Shown here: positions 41,570-49,830 of the stretch, piece by piece | How the letters are laid out: each line of letters opens with the position of its first letter | Numbering within the stretch: the first letter of the stretch is position 1 | Source of the DNA: Limnohabitans sp. Rim47 | GTDB taxonomy: Bacteria > Pseudomonadota > Gammaproteobacteria > Burkholderiales > Burkholderiaceae_C | Direction of reading: 5' to 3' | DNA length: 64,000 bases | Assembly (NCBI RefSeq): GCF_001517545.1 | Contig: NZ_FBYA01000001.1 | Coordinates: forward strand, 924,734-988,733 | Translations under genes and position numbers: made by a program | Notes under the pieces: generated by a model | What the model saw: only the letters and a program-made list of their open reading frames with translations | Database searches by the model: none | Told to the model about the DNA's origin: nothing

Positions 41570-42571
41570 TCACTGTCCGCGCTGGTAGCGGTTGACGGCC
41601 CGGTTGTGTTCATCGAGCGTGGCGCTGAAGTGGCTACTGCCATCGCCCTTGGCCACAAAGTACAGGGCCTGCGTTTTGGCGGGTTGCACCGCGGCCAGCA
41701 AAGCGGCTTTGCCGGGCATCGCGATCGGCGTGGGTGGCAAACCGGCTCGCGTGTAGGTGTTCCAAGGCGTGTCGGTGGTCAAGTGCACACGGCGCAGGTT
41801 GCCGTCAAACGCCTCACCCAGGCCATAAATCACCGTCGGGTCGGTCTGCAATCGCATGCCAATGCGCAGTCGGTTGTTGAATACGCCCGAAATCAAAGGG
41901 CGGTCAGTGCCCTTGCCGGTCTCTTTTTCGACGATGCTGGCCAACGTCAGCGCTTCTTCAAGCGACCTGACCGACACCCCGGCTTGACGAACATCCCAGG
42001 CCTGTTGCAGGTGTTTGTCCATGGACTTCATGGCCCGTTGCAAAACGGCCAAGTCGCTCGCGCCCTTGGCATAAGAATAGGTGTCCGGGTAAAAGCGCCC
42101 TTCCGGGGCCACGCCCGGGCGACCCAGTTGTGCCATCAAAGCGTCGTCGGCCAAAGCGCGGCTATCGGGCTTGAGGTTGTCGGCCTTGCCCAGCGCCTGG
42201 CGCACTTGCCGCCAGTTCCAGCCTTCCACAATCGTCACGGTGCGCAGGCTTTCTTCGCCTCGCACCAGCATGTTCAGCAGCCTTTGGGGCGTGGTGCCGG
42301 GCGCAATTTCGTAGCTGCCTGCACGCATCTGGCGCGATTGGCCCGACAGGCGAAACCAGGCGTACAAGAGCGAGGGTGAGGTCTGCGCCCCGGCGTCGGC
42401 CACGGCTTGTGCAATCGCTTTGGGCGATGTGCCGGGCTCGATCGACAAATCCAGCGCGGCTTGACGCGCATTCAGCGGCTGCTGAATCCACCAGAATGCA
42501 CCGGCGCCCAGGCCCAGCGCCATCACCAGCAGGCTTGTCAGTAACTTCATCAAGCCTTTGAGCACGGCCAT
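41570..42571 (-). CDS. mltG: Endolytic murein transglycosylase MltG
   Basis: A 333-residue inner-membrane enzyme that cuts new glycan strands and so sets their length. One membrane anchor lies near the N-terminus (LLTSLLVMALGLGAGAFWWI). The catalytic Glu is in TLASIVEKETGKGTD, followed by GVFNNRLRIGMRLQTDPTVI and the end motif PWNTYTRAGLPPTPI. The ATG at 42571 places the anchor at residues 8-27; the longer frame runs back into the divergent ygfZ gene. The 70 bp to the ygfZ start must hold both promoters. Confidence 0.95.
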   Translation of the reverse strand: MAVLKGLMKLLTSLLVMALGLGAGAFWWIQQPLNARQAALDLSIEPGTSPKAIAQAVADAGAQTSPSLLYAWFRLSGQSRQMRAGSYEIAPGTTPQRLLNMLVRGEESLRTVTIVEGWNWRQVRQALGKADNLKPDSRALADDALMAQLGRPGVAPEGRFYPDTYSYAKGASDLAVLQRAMKSMDKHLQQAWDVRQAGVSVRSLEEALTLASIVEKETGKGTDRPLISGVFNNRLRIGMRLQTDPTVIYGLGEAFDGNLRRVHLTTDTPWNTYTRAGLPPTPIAMPGKAALLAAVQPAKTQALYFVAKGDGSSHFSATLDEHNRAVNRYQRGQ

Positions 42572-42641
42572 GTCCTTTGTTCGGGTGTCGAAAACGTGGG
42601 GGGATGATAATTCACGCCTTGCCAGACGACAGAGCCGCCCC

Positions 42642-43598
42642 ATGAACACCCTTGCCCCATTCAGCCCTCACTCCCAGACCCTTTTGAACGGCGTCAGCGC
42701 CCTGCCCCACTTGGGCGTGATTCAGGCCCAGGGCGAAGATGCGGCCAACTTTTTGCACAACCAATTGAGCAACGACGTGCTGTTGCTGCCCGTGGGCCAA
42801 TCGCGACTGGCGGCTTTTTGCTCAGCCAAGGGCCGCATGCAGGCCAGCTTTGTCGTCGTTAAAACTGCGCCCGACACGGTTTTGCTGGTCTTGAGCCTGG
42901 ATTTGCTAGCCCAGACCCTCAAGCGCTTGTCCATGTTTGTGATGCGCGCCAAAGTCAAAATGACCGACGCCACCGGCCAGTGGCAGCTGCGCGGTTTGGT
43001 GGGCGACAGTGCCAAGCACTTGCTGGGCGATGCCGCGCCGTGGCAAAGCACGGTGACGGAGGGTGCTCATGCCCTGGCCTTGTACCCGTCTGTGCTGAAC
43101 AACGTTCAAGTGCCCCGCGCCTTGTGGCTGGCACCCGTAAATCAGTCACTGCCTGAAGGCCCAGAATTGTCCAGCGATGTGTGGCATTGGTTTGAAGTGA
43201 TGAGCGGCGTGACGCTGATCACCCAGCCCCTGTTCGAGGCTTTTGTGCCGCAAATGCTCAATTACGAATCGGTGGGCGGTGTCAACTTCAAAAAAGGCTG
43301 CTACCCCGGCCAGGAAGTGGTGGCCCGCAGCCAGTTTCGCGGCACGCTCAAGCGCCGCACAGCGCTGGTGCACAGCTCAGTGGCAATGAGCGCCGGGCAG
43401 GATGTGTTCACACCGGCTGACCCCGAACAGCCCTGCGCGACCGTGGTGCTGTGCGCGGCACGGCCTGACGGCGAAGGTTTTGATGCGTTGGTGAGCGGCA
43501 CGACCGAGAGCATGCAAAGCGGTTGGCATGTGGGCAGCGCCGAAGGCGTGGCCTTAGAGTTGTCGCCCTTGCCCTACGCCTTGCTTGCAGACATTTAA
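42642..43598 (+). CDS. ygfZ: Folate-binding iron-sulfur repair protein YgfZ
   Basis: A 318-residue protein of the YgfZ/GcvT-like family, which uses tetrahydrofolate in the repair or assembly of certain iron-sulfur enzymes. The signature K-G-C-Y-P-G-Q-E is seen in NFKKGCYPGQEVVARSQFRG. The N-terminal part has GVIQAQGEDAANFLHNQLS. The first in-frame ATG consistent with the family start (MNTLAPFSPH) was used. It is divergent from mltG, a common order in Burkholderiales. Confidence 0.94.
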   Translation: MNTLAPFSPHSQTLLNGVSALPHLGVIQAQGEDAANFLHNQLSNDVLLLPVGQSRLAAFCSAKGRMQASFVVVKTAPDTVLLVLSLDLLAQTLKRLSMFVMRAKVKMTDATGQWQLRGLVGDSAKHLLGDAAPWQSTVTEGAHALALYPSVLNNVQVPRALWLAPVNQSLPEGPELSSDVWHWFEVMSGVTLITQPLFEAFVPQMLNYESVGGVNFKKGCYPGQEVVARSQFRGTLKRRTALVHSSVAMSAGQDVFTPADPEQPCATVVLCAARPDGEGFDALVSGTTESMQSGWHVGSAEGVALELSPLPYALLADI

Positions 43599-43685
43599 GG
43601 GGTCCAGCTGGCGCCAACACTGCTGAAAATTTCAGCGATTGGCATTTGCCAGGAATCAGGTCCTAAAGTGTCAGTGGCAGAAGCG

Positions 43686-44546
43686 TCAGCTCAATTCACG
43701 CGCCATCTCGATGTGCGCAATTCCCGCTTCTTCAAAAACCGCGCCATGCGGCCTGAATCCTGAGCGTTTGTAAAACCCTTCTGCGCTGCATTGCGCGTGC
43801 AAAACGACTTGGGTGTCGCCCCGGTCTTTGGCTGCACTCATCAGGGCTTGCAGCACACGTTGGCCCAAATCGCTGCCGCGCATCTGCTTCTTAACAGCCA
43901 TGCGGCCAATGCGGGCCACACCAGGAGCGTGTTGCAACAAGCGGCCTGTGGCCAATGGCATGCCCATGCGGTTCAGGGCCACGGCGTGCAAGGCGGTGTC
44001 GTCTTCGTGGTCCCACTCCAATTCGGCAGGCACTTTTTGCTCGTTCACAAACACCTCGGTGCGCAGCGGGCTGGCCAGTTTCTGAAAGTCGTGCCAAGAG
44101 CCCATATGCACTTGCACCATGTCTTCCCCGCGCTCAAAGCCTTCCAGCATGTCGCGCAAAGGGGCCGGGATGGGCTGGCTTTTCTTGGCCACCGGGTCGG
44201 CGTACACATAAACCAGCTCGCTGGTGATCAGCAGTTCATCGCCCCGAAAAATCGCGCCCGCAAAGGTCATGGACGAGTTGCCCACGCGGTCGCAGCGCAT
44301 GCACACGTCCAGAAAATCGTCCATCTCGGCGCTGGCGTGGTACTCGACGCTGGCCTTTTTGACAAACAAATCACCCCCAAGCTGGTGCATGGTTTCGGCA
44401 TAAGGCATGGCCAATTGCCGCCAATAGTCGGTCACGGCGGTGTCGAAGTACATGAGGTAGTGACCGTTGAACACGATTTTTTGCATGTCAACTTCAACCC
44501 ACCGCACGCGCATGCGATGAGAAAAACGAAAATCTTGGCGTTTCAT
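43686..44546 (-). CDS. Fusion of YbgC/FadM-type thioesterase and GNAT acetyltransferase
   Basis: A 286-residue two-domain protein. Residues 1-135 are a hot-dog thioesterase: the active-site region VRWVEVDMQKIVFNGHYLMY resembles YbgC, where the Asp is catalytic, and YHASAEMDDFLDV follows. Residues 145-286 are a GNAT fold with VFVNEQKVPAELEWDHED, then ARIGRMAVKKQMRGSDLGQ (acetyl-CoA loop, here with a shorter Q/RxxGxG/A form) and AEGFYKRSGF. The single-domain versions are usually separate genes. It may hydrolyse an acyl-CoA and acetylate a small molecule; substrates are unknown. It is convergent with ygfZ. Confidence 0.87.
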   Translation of the reverse strand: MKRQDFRFSHRMRVRWVEVDMQKIVFNGHYLMYFDTAVTDYWRQLAMPYAETMHQLGGDLFVKKASVEYHASAEMDDFLDVCMRCDRVGNSSMTFAGAIFRGDELLITSELVYVYADPVAKKSQPIPAPLRDMLEGFERGEDMVQVHMGSWHDFQKLASPLRTEVFVNEQKVPAELEWDHEDDTALHAVALNRMGMPLATGRLLQHAPGVARIGRMAVKKQMRGSDLGQRVLQALMSAAKDRGDTQVVLHAQCSAEGFYKRSGFRPHGAVFEEAGIAHIEMARELS

Positions 44547-44567
44547 GAATCAGTTCCTGTTGTGAGC

Positions 44568-44593
44568 TGGATACCCGCATGCGCGGGCATGAC
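44568..44593. repeat. Dispersed REP-like palindrome, copy 3
   Basis: TGGATACCCGC...GCGGGCATGAC, the same family as the elements at 4624, 22402 and 44819 but with a changed inner stem (loop ATGC). It overlaps the left end of the 70 bp tandem repeats. Confidence 0.7.
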
Positions 44594-44805
44594 GGATTTA
44601 GGGTAAGTGGGTGAGCAGAAAATGGGCTTTCGGGAATGGAGTGAGCACCTGCGCGGGTATGACGAATTTAGGGTAAGTGGGTGAGCAGAAAATGGGCTTT
44701 AGGGAATGGAGTGAGCACCTGCGCGGGTATGACGAATTTAGGGTAATTGTGGGAGCAGAAAATGGGCTTTGGGGAATGGAGTGAGCACATGCGCGGGCAT
44801 GACGG
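44581..44805. repeat. Minisatellite with 70 bp period, three units and a partial fourth
   Basis: GCGCGGG followed by C/T ATGACG starts at 44581, 44651, 44721 and 44791, a strict 70 bp period. The units are nearly the same, with a few base changes (for example CTTTCGGGAA, CTTTAGGGAA, CTTTGGGGAA). Each unit contains GGGTAAGTGGGTGAGCAGAA. It fills the 274 bp between the thioesterase-GNAT start and the esterase stop. No gene is visible. Promoter for the leftward thioesterase-GNAT gene must lie within or beside it. Confidence 0.92.
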
Positions 44806-44818
44806 GTATTTGTGGGTT

Positions 44819-44847
44819 TGTCATGCCCGGCTTGACCGGGTATCCAT
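44819..44847. repeat. Dispersed REP-like palindrome, copy 4
   Basis: TGTCATGCCCGGCTTGACCG and the following GGTATCCATG form the same hairpin as copy 1, with one base changed. The last codons and stop of the esterase gene lie inside it. Confidence 0.85.
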
Positions 44848-45816
44848 GACTTCAAAGGCGGCCCTCAAAGCCCGGCCAGCATCGGCATGCGCTTGCAGGG
44901 CGTCGGGGATGGCGCGGCCCATGGTGATGAAACCATGCACCACGCCTTTGTAAATTTCAAGGTCGACCGGCACACCCGCCATGCGCAAGGTGTCGGCGTA
45001 TTGCACACCCTCGTCCACCAGCGGGTCGCATTCGGCCAAGCCGATCCAGGTGGGTGCCAGGCCACTGTGGTCGGGGGCGTTGCCGGGGGCAAAACGCCAG
45101 TCGTCGCGGTCTGCTTTGTCGATGTAGCCGTCAAAAAACCAGTCGATGGTCTCTTTGTCGAGCATGAAGCCGTCGGCAAATGTGTGGTGCGAGGCGGTGT
45201 CTTGCCGACCGCCGCAGCCTGGATAAAACAACAACTGCAAAGCCAGTTTCAAGCCCTCATCGCGGGCCATCAAGGCGCACACGGCGCTGAGCGTGCCGCC
45301 CGCGCTGTCGCCGCCCATGGCCAGGCGCGTGCTGTCCAAACCCAGGGTCTGTGCGTTTTGATGCAACCAGTTCAGCGCATCCCAGCTGTCGTGCACCGCA
45401 GTCGGAAATCGGTGCTCTGGCGCCAGGCGGTAGTCCAGTGAAACCACCGCGCAATGCCCGTGGCGTGAGAGCTGGCGGCACAGCACGTCGTGGGTCGTCA
45501 GGCTGCCCACGGTGAAGCCTCCGCCGTGGATGTACAGCAACACGGGCAAAGCAGACTCGCCTGTCACTTGTTTGGGGGCGTAAAGCCGGGCGGGCATGGC
45601 ATGCCCATCGCGGGCGGGGATGTGGATGTTTTCTACCCGGTCCACGTGCGGTGCGGGTTGCAGGTCCAGCATGGGTCCGCCGATGTCGTAAAAAGCACGG
45701 GCCTGAGCAGGCGTCATGGCGGTCATGGGCGGGCGACCTGCGCGGTGCACCCGCTCGATCAAGCTGCGTGTGGCGGCGTTCAACAGGGCTCGGGGGTTGG
45801 TGTGGTGGCTGCTCAT
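44821..45816 (-). CDS. Alpha/beta hydrolase, hormone-sensitive-lipase family
   Basis: A 331-residue esterase/lipase of the HSL family. The oxyanion motif is YIHGGGFTVG, the nucleophile elbow GGDSAGGTLS (Ser), the acid is in LAECDPLVDEG and the His in GVVHGFITM. MSSHHTNPRA was chosen as start; the frame upstream is long, but it runs into non-coding sequence. The last residues (VMDTRSSRA) and the stop are made from the REP-like palindrome, so the C-terminus may have been altered by its insertion. The natural substrate is unknown. Confidence 0.9.
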   Translation of the reverse strand: MSSHHTNPRALLNAATRSLIERVHRAGRPPMTAMTPAQARAFYDIGGPMLDLQPAPHVDRVENIHIPARDGHAMPARLYAPKQVTGESALPVLLYIHGGGFTVGSLTTHDVLCRQLSRHGHCAVVSLDYRLAPEHRFPTAVHDSWDALNWLHQNAQTLGLDSTRLAMGGDSAGGTLSAVCALMARDEGLKLALQLLFYPGCGGRQDTASHHTFADGFMLDKETIDWFFDGYIDKADRDDWRFAPGNAPDHSGLAPTWIGLAECDPLVDEGVQYADTLRMAGVPVDLEIYKGVVHGFITMGRAIPDALQAHADAGRALRAAFEVMDTRSSRA

Positions 45817-46025
45817 GGGCAAAAAGATCGACAGGGCCGTGGGTGGTGAGATCGGTTCAAACAGCAAAAGTGGCCAGTGAGAAAGGCAAGGGCCAACAAG
45901 GGTGACAGCACCCGCATGCCCAAAGGCCATTCCTGCCTCAAAATGGGCTTTGATCGTACAACGCCCTGCCAACCCAGGTCTGTCACTTGGTCGTTGTTGG
46001 GCGCAACAGTTTGGAGTATTGCCCC

Positions 46026-47162
46026 ATGTCATTCATCAATTACGTCACCCAGATCCAGATCGACTTTGGCGCAGTCAAGCTGCTGCAAGCCGAATGCGAA
46101 CGCGTGGGGATCCACAAACCCTTGATCGTGACCGACGCGGGCGTCAAAGCCGCTGGCGTGTTGCAAAAAGCGCTCGACGCCCTGCCCGGTTTGCCGGTCA
46201 CGGTGTTTGACCAGACCCCGTCCAACCCGACCGAATCGGCGGTTCGCGCCGCAGCGGCCATGTACAAGGCCAACGGCTGCGACGGCTTGATCGCGGTGGG
46301 CGGAGGCTCGGCGATTGATTGTGCCAAGGGCGTGGCGATTGCCGTCAGCCACGAAGGCCCGCTCAAAACCTACGCCACCATCGAAGGCGGCTCGCTCAAG
46401 ATCACCGACCGCGTGGCCCCCATCATCGCCATGCCCACCACCAGCGGCACCGGCAGCGAAGTGGCACGAGGCGCGATTTTGATCCTGGACGACGGTCGCA
46501 AAGTGGGTTTTCACAGTTGGTTCATCGTGCCCAAAGCCGCCATTTGCGATCCCGAACTGACCTTCGGACTGCCGCCCATGCTGACCGCCGCCACCGGCAT
46601 GGACGCCGTAGCGCACTGCATGGAAACTTTCATGGCCGCGCCCTTCAACCCGCCCGCCGACGGCATTGCGCTGGATGGCTTGGCCAGGGCTTGGGGACAC
46701 ATCGAACGTGCCACCACCAACGGACAAGACCGCGAAGCGCGTTTTAACATGATGAGCGCCAGCATGCAAGGTGCCATGGCCTTCCAAAAGGGGCTGGGCT
46801 GCGTGCACTCCCTGAGCCACAGCTTGGGTGGCGTGAACCCACGCTTGCACCACGGCACCTTGAACGCCATGTTTTTACCGGCCGTGGTGCGTTTCAACGC
46901 TGCAGCCGAGTCGGTGCAAAAAGACAACCGCCTGAACCGGATGGCCCAGGCCATGGGCCTGCACAGCGGCTCGGACATTCCTGATGCCATCCGTGACATG
47001 TGCGCCCGCCTGGGCCTGCCCAGTGGTTTGGGCGCGATGGGCGTGACCGAAGGGCTGTTTGACGCGGTGATCACCGGGGCGCTGGCCGACCATTGCCACA
47101 AGACCAACCCGCGCATTGCTTCGGCAGACGAATACCGGGACATGCTGTTGACCAGCCTGTGA
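46026..47162 (+). CDS. Iron-containing alcohol dehydrogenase (group III)
   Basis: A 378-residue NAD(P)-dependent enzyme. The NAD-binding region is LIAVGGGSAIDCAKGVAIA and the mid-domain PTTSGTGSEVARGAI. Metal ligands are in ATGMDAVAHCMETF (Asp, His) and KGLGCVHSLSHSLGGV (two His). The substrate could be an alcohol, a diol or a hydroxy acid. The ATG at 46026 begins the conserved fold; an upstream in-frame ATG at 45987 is less likely. The region 45817-46025 between this gene and the divergent esterase holds no gene. Confidence 0.93.
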   Translation: MSFINYVTQIQIDFGAVKLLQAECERVGIHKPLIVTDAGVKAAGVLQKALDALPGLPVTVFDQTPSNPTESAVRAAAAMYKANGCDGLIAVGGGSAIDCAKGVAIAVSHEGPLKTYATIEGGSLKITDRVAPIIAMPTTSGTGSEVARGAILILDDGRKVGFHSWFIVPKAAICDPELTFGLPPMLTAATGMDAVAHCMETFMAAPFNPPADGIALDGLARAWGHIERATTNGQDREARFNMMSASMQGAMAFQKGLGCVHSLSHSLGGVNPRLHHGTLNAMFLPAVVRFNAAAESVQKDNRLNRMAQAMGLHSGSDIPDAIRDMCARLGLPSGLGAMGVTEGLFDAVITGALADHCHKTNPRIASADEYRDMLLTSL

Positions 47163-47261
47163 GGCTGGGGCCTGCTGGCGGGCGAAAAGCGCAGGTCCTT
47201 GAAGATCCGCAAGCAATCCCTGAGGGGATAAAGCGCCAATCCATGGCGTTGGTGATCCTGG

Positions 47262-47648
47262 TCAAGAGGGGCGTGGTGGACGCGTTTTCAACCGGGCTTT
47301 GGCCTTCTCCCTGGCCAGTGCTTTGGCCAAATGCCCTCGCGCTGCCGCATCCCAAGCCGAGCGCGCCCAGCGCACGGCTTCACTGGCATCGTCAAATACC
47401 GCCTCGGGCGCAGACCAATAAGACAGCGCCACGTCTTTGCCCTTCATGGAGAACGTAAAGGGCGTGAGGCCCAGAGCCTCAAATTCAGGGCGATTTTGCG
47501 CATCGGCTTTGAAGAACAGCTGTTGGTTCATGACGATGGCAAACATCAGCCCCTCGTGGTACAGGCCATGTCCACCAAACATGCGCCGGGCAGACACGGT
47601 GCCCCAGTCTTCGAGCAGCTCTTGCACAAAGGGTATGAAATCGCTCAT
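47262..47648 (-). CDS. TfoX/Sxy N-terminal domain protein
   Basis: A 128-residue protein with only the N-terminal half of TfoX/Sxy, seen in FVQELLEDWGTVSARRMFGG, then GLYHEGLMFAIVMNQQLFFK and FTFSMKGKDVALSYWSAPEA. In gamma-proteobacteria TfoX controls competence. Stand-alone N-terminal versions are widespread and of unknown function. It ends convergently with the alcohol dehydrogenase, 99 bp away. Confidence 0.88.
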   Translation of the reverse strand: MSDFIPFVQELLEDWGTVSARRMFGGHGLYHEGLMFAIVMNQQLFFKADAQNRPEFEALGLTPFTFSMKGKDVALSYWSAPEAVFDDASEAVRWARSAWDAAARGHLAKALAREKAKARLKTRPPRPS

Positions 47649-47723
47649 ACCAAAGCCGGTGAACCAAGCGCGGAACGGTGTTTCAAGCGAGCGCCAAAAG
47701 GGCCATGCGTGCCATGTGGGCCA

Positions 47724-48677
47724 TCAAGGGGCTTCATGGCCCGGCATCTTGGCCCCCACGTGGATTTCGCCACGCGCTTGGGCCAACTCGACCTGACGTT
47801 GGCGCTCGGCCAGTTTTTCTTTTTGCTCGGGTGTGCGCTGGTCATGGCAATGCTCGCAGCTGACGCCCAAAACGTAGTGTGGCGACAACTTGTCTTGTTC
47901 GCTCAGCGGCCAGCGGCATGAGCGGCACAGATCATGGCTGCCCATGCCCAAGCCGTGGCCTACGCTCACGCGCTCATCAAACACAAAGCACTCGCCTTCC
48001 CAAATGCTTTGCTCGGGCGGAATTTCTTCCAAATACTTGAGGATGCCGCCTTCGAGGTGGAACACTTCATCAAAGCCGCGCATTTTCATGAGTGCGGTGG
48101 ATTTTTCGCAGCGGATACCGCCTGTGCAAAACATGGCCACCTTGGTCTTTTTGGCGGCGTCGCCCTGCAAATGGGGCTGCGCGTCCAGCCAGGCGGGCAG
48201 TTGCACAAAGTTCTTGATGTTTGGGTTGACCGCGCCCTTGAAGGTGCCAATGGCCACCTCGTAGTCGTTGCGGGTGTCGATGACGACCACGTCCGGGTTG
48301 GCCAGCAAGGCGTTCCAGTCGGCGGGTTTGACGTACTGCCCCACGGTCTTGTTGGGGTCCAGCTCGGGCACGCGCAAGGTGACGATCTCTTTTTTGAGCT
48401 TGACCTTCATGCGGGTGAACGGCGGCTTGGGGCTCCACGACTCTTTGTGCACCAAGCTGGCCAAACGCGGATCGGCCCGCAAAAAAGCCAGCACAGTGCG
48501 GATGCCGTTTTCAGGCCCGGCGATGGTGCCGTTGATGCCCTCGTGCGCCAAAAGCAAGGTGCCTTTGACCTCGTTGGCCTCGCAACAGGCCTGCAAAGGC
48601 GCTTGCAGATCGGCGAAATCAGGCAGATCGACGAATTTGTAGAGTGCGGCGGTGAGGTAAGGGGTATCGGGTTGCAT
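47724..48677 (-). CDS. trhO: tRNA uridine-34 hydroxylase TrhO (rhodanese-like)
   Basis: A 317-residue protein of the UPF0176/YceA family, which hydroxylates U34 of certain tRNAs as part of the 5-oxyacetyl-uridine modification. An N-terminal acylphosphatase-like part (GTLLLAHEGINGTIAG) is followed by a rhodanese domain with WNALLANPDVVVIDTRNDYE and the active Cys in AMFCTGGIRCEKSTAL. The C-terminal part has a four-Cys group, HDLCRSCRWPL and VSCEHCHD, that probably binds zinc. The start MQPDTPYLTA gives the usual family length. Confidence 0.93.
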   Translation of the reverse strand: MQPDTPYLTAALYKFVDLPDFADLQAPLQACCEANEVKGTLLLAHEGINGTIAGPENGIRTVLAFLRADPRLASLVHKESWSPKPPFTRMKVKLKKEIVTLRVPELDPNKTVGQYVKPADWNALLANPDVVVIDTRNDYEVAIGTFKGAVNPNIKNFVQLPAWLDAQPHLQGDAAKKTKVAMFCTGGIRCEKSTALMKMRGFDEVFHLEGGILKYLEEIPPEQSIWEGECFVFDERVSVGHGLGMGSHDLCRSCRWPLSEQDKLSPHYVLGVSCEHCHDQRTPEQKEKLAERQRQVELAQARGEIHVGAKMPGHEAP

Positions 48678-48733
48678 GCCCTGATTATCCCAGCCCGGCC
48701 ATTTGACAGGCCGTTTGCATGCCAACACAGCCG

Positions 48734-49825
48734 TTAAAGGGGCCGAATGCCCTTCAAATCGGGCCGTGCAAGCCAATGAGCAAACTCATCCGCCAGTTGC
48801 TGGCTCGCACGGGCTGCGGCTTGCCACACCTTGACCCGACCCGCCAGATCGCGGTCATAGGTCATGAAATCCTGACGGTCGGGCAGTTTGCCGTTGGGCA
48901 GTGTTTTGACCCATTCGGGGTTGGGGGCCAAGACCACGGTGTGGTCCAAAAACGGACTGGCACCATGACGCCATTTCAGGACTTTGTCGAGCCAGCCTGG
49001 CACCACGTTTTTCTGGAAATGAGGGTACAGCACGATGGCACGTACGGGCCCCTGTGCAGGCGTGGGTGCCATCCAGTTCAGGTGCAGGTGGTAATCGGTG
49101 ATGCCGCCGTCCCAATACGCGCCAGCGGGTGCACCGGGGATGTCGTGCACGGCTTTGAGCGCAAACGGGATGGAGCAGCTGGCCTGTAGCGCGGGCATGA
49201 AATTGCCTTCGGTCAAGGTGACTTTGAGGGTACGGAAATCTTGAGCGTCAAAAGGCAGTGCAGCACCTTGCCCAGAAAAAACCACGCGCTCCAGCCACCC
49301 GCCCAAGGCGCGGCGGCTCAGGGCATTGCTCAAAAATGCACCTGCATACCCCAGCGGCGTGGCCAAGGGGTGTTCGCGGTGCAGCACATGCCGCCCATGC
49401 GAGGTCACGATGTGCAGGCGAAATCGGGGGTGGCTCAGCGCCTCTTGGATTCGCCCACCATAAAAAGCCTGCAAGCTTTGACCAAAGGCTTCGCTCACCT
49501 GCTCGGCGCTCACGCGTTTGTGGCCCGGCAGCGGTTCGTAGTGCTGCTGAATGTAGTCGCGCTCCAACCGCGCAAACGCCGCCACGGGGTCTGTAAGGCA
49601 GGCAGTGGCCATGCGCCATGCGCCGATTGAAGCGCCCACCAGGTCCACACTTTGGCTGCTTTGCGCCAGCCATTCGCCAAAAATGAAGCGGTCCAACGGC
49701 CCAAGGATCAGCCCTTTCGGCCCACCAGCTGCCCCCGGAATGACGCCAATGTGCTCCGGCTTGAGACCGTGTTCACGGATGTGGGCCAGGGCCTTGGGGC
49801 CGGCGTGGATGTGGAGGGCTTGCAT
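48734..49825 (-). CDS. Patatin-like phospholipase family protein
   Basis: A 363-residue serine lipid hydrolase. The oxyanion loop is GAAGGPKGL (residues 31-39), the nucleophile is Ser66 in LVGASIGAWR, and the dyad Asp is in AYWDGGITDYH. No signal peptide is visible, so it is probably cytoplasmic. Its substrate is unknown. It follows tex on the same strand by 5 bp and is probably co-transcribed. Confidence 0.88.
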   Translation of the reverse strand: MQALHIHAGPKALAHIREHGLKPEHIGVIPGAAGGPKGLILGPLDRFIFGEWLAQSSQSVDLVGASIGAWRMATACLTDPVAAFARLERDYIQQHYEPLPGHKRVSAEQVSEAFGQSLQAFYGGRIQEALSHPRFRLHIVTSHGRHVLHREHPLATPLGYAGAFLSNALSRRALGGWLERVVFSGQGAALPFDAQDFRTLKVTLTEGNFMPALQASCSIPFALKAVHDIPGAPAGAYWDGGITDYHLHLNWMAPTPAQGPVRAIVLYPHFQKNVVPGWLDKVLKWRHGASPFLDHTVVLAPNPEWVKTLPNGKLPDRQDFMTYDRDLAGRVKVWQAAARASQQLADEFAHWLARPDLKGIRPL

Positions 49826-49830
49826 GGTGT

